From the NCBI GenBank assembly GCA_963675135.1, contig OY776131.1, forward strand, positions 37,037,381-37,101,380: 64,000 bases of DNA. Direction: 5' to 3'. Position numbers and translations under genes: made by a program. Origin of the DNA: Galeopsis tetrahit (lineage: Eukaryota; Streptophyta; Magnoliopsida; Lamiales; Lamiaceae). Positions 63,367-64,000 of the stretch are shown one piece after another (the stretch's first letter is position 1; each line of letters starts with the position of its first letter). The notes under the pieces were generated by a model, which searched no databases, was not told where the DNA came from, and saw only the letters and a program-made list of their open reading frames with translations.

Positions 63367-64000
63367 ATAATAATATTTTTATTTATAGTGACTTACACTT
63401 TTTAGTAATATTGTGTTGCACTTTTTAGTTTAATAACTTACACTTTTTATTAAAAATTGTGATACTGACTTGCACTTTTTAATAATATTGTGTTGCATTT
63501 TTCAGTAAAAAATTTGTTGCACTTTTCAGTTATAGACTCTTACACTTTTCAGTTATATTGACTTACACTTTTCATTAATATTGTGATGTTTTTCAGTAAT
63601 ACCGACTTGCACATTTCAGAAATATTGTATTTCACTTTTAGTTATACTAACTTATACTTTTATTAAATATGGTGTTACACTTATTTGTTATATCGACTTA
63701 CATTTTTTTAGTAATTTTGTGTTGCACTTTTAATTTAAATGGAGAATGTGTATATTTTTAAGTAAAAAAAAAGGGTAAAAAAATAAATTAAATAAAAAGA
63801 AACAAAAAAAAAAGCAAAAAATGAAATAAAAAGAGCTATTATAATTCATGTAATTATTTTTATAATAATAATAATAAAAAAATTGGACTAGGGTGTACAA
63901 CATGCACTCAAGTATATACTAGACTAAATCAATCTCATTTTATAATTTTTGTAATGCTACGACTAATTTCTTATTTTATAGGTTGTGTACACAGTCCAAT
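63367..64000. repeat. GTTGCACTTTT/ACTTACACTTTT repeat array and window end
   Basis: Irregular repeats of 20-25 bp built on (g)TTGCACTTTT, CTTACACTTTT and 'aatattgtg' run to about 63735 and continue the block seen left of the solo LTR. After that comes an A-rich stretch, the right terminal repeat of the TIR element (63885-63930) and unique AT-rich DNA to the window end. Confidence 0.7.

Larger units (their letters stand above)
61525..63930. mobile_element. TIR element with GTTGCACTTTT repeats, split by a solo LTR
   Basis: The left end near 61538-61572 (actcgagtgcatcttgtgca, ctctagtcca) is an inverted, imperfect copy of 63885-63920 (tggactagggtgtacaacat, gcactcaagt). Inside are many copies of GTTGCACTTTT and ACTTACACTTTT (61560-61650 and 63400-63735). 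Removing the solo LTR and one copy of ACTGT joins the two halves of this array. Superfamily unknown; ends approximate. Confidence 0.55.

Overview
This is nuclear DNA of a flowering plant, most likely a eudicot. The evidence is short intronless SAUR (small auxin up RNA) genes, an intron-split defensin-like gene, GT-AG introns, and plant-type transposons (CACTA, Stowaway, Emigrant/pogo, hAT, Helitron-like, L1-type LINE, SINE, Ty1/copia, Ty3/gypsy). The species cannot be named from the sequence. There is no bacterial, organellar or CRISPR content.

The backbone from about 1.3 to 49 kb is a SAUR gene cluster. I count twelve SAUR loci arranged as six head-to-head pairs: A/B (1295-1561 minus, 3126-3395 plus), C/D (13718-13984, 14596-14859), E/F (15867-16133, 17167-17436), G/H (19221-19490 pseudogene, 20121-20387), I/J (21473-21739, 23180-23458) and K/L (37258-37524; L split between 39433-39514 and 48731-48923). 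Nine look intact. D has a 4-base deletion that changes its C-terminus, G has a CGA/CGC-to-TGA nonsense codon, and L is cut in two by a LINE that itself carries an LTR retrotransposon. Each pair shares an intergenic promoter region of about 0.6-1.9 kb with two TATA boxes. Eleven of the twelve genes keep a CACATG/CATGTG E-box about 150-230 bp upstream of the ATG. The A/B and I/J blocks, including more than 1 kb of flanking DNA, are recognisable copies of one another.

Transposons fill the rest. 1-1000: copia tail and LTR, then a broken gypsy integrase/chromodomain and an LTR-like block. 4557-11171: a bounded CACTA element with ATT target duplication, carrying a spliced Transposase_24-type gene with lesions and only the C-terminal DUF4216 part of a TNP2 transposase. 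11538-12219: Helitron-like element with a tRNA-derived SINE head. 24.2-24.5 kb: Stowaway MITE. 24.7-29.6 kb: decayed minus-strand LINE. 29.6-30.6 kb: long inverted-repeat element. 31-32.1 kb: FAR1-like gene fragment. 32.6-32.9 kb: 84-bp minisatellite. 33-35.6 kb: LINE 3' part with a 1.33-kb non-autonomous LTR element inside. 36.0 kb: a 64-bp micro-CACTA. 36.65 kb: SINE. 37.8-38.7 kb: Emigrant/pogo element inside the K/L promoter. 39.5-48.7 kb: LINE plus nested Tat-like gypsy element inside SAUR-L. 51.3-56.4 kb: chromovirus-like gypsy element with a hAT MITE in its 3' LTR.

The right end (56.4-64 kb) is AT-rich. It holds a Stowaway MITE, one plausible functional gene (defensin-like peptide, 58561-58984), and a TIR element interrupted by a 1.7-kb solo LTR rich in CTCGGCCGAG palindromes. 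I see no convincing new enzymatic or defence system. The most informative content is the paired SAUR architecture with its shared promoter motif and the datable nested insertions.
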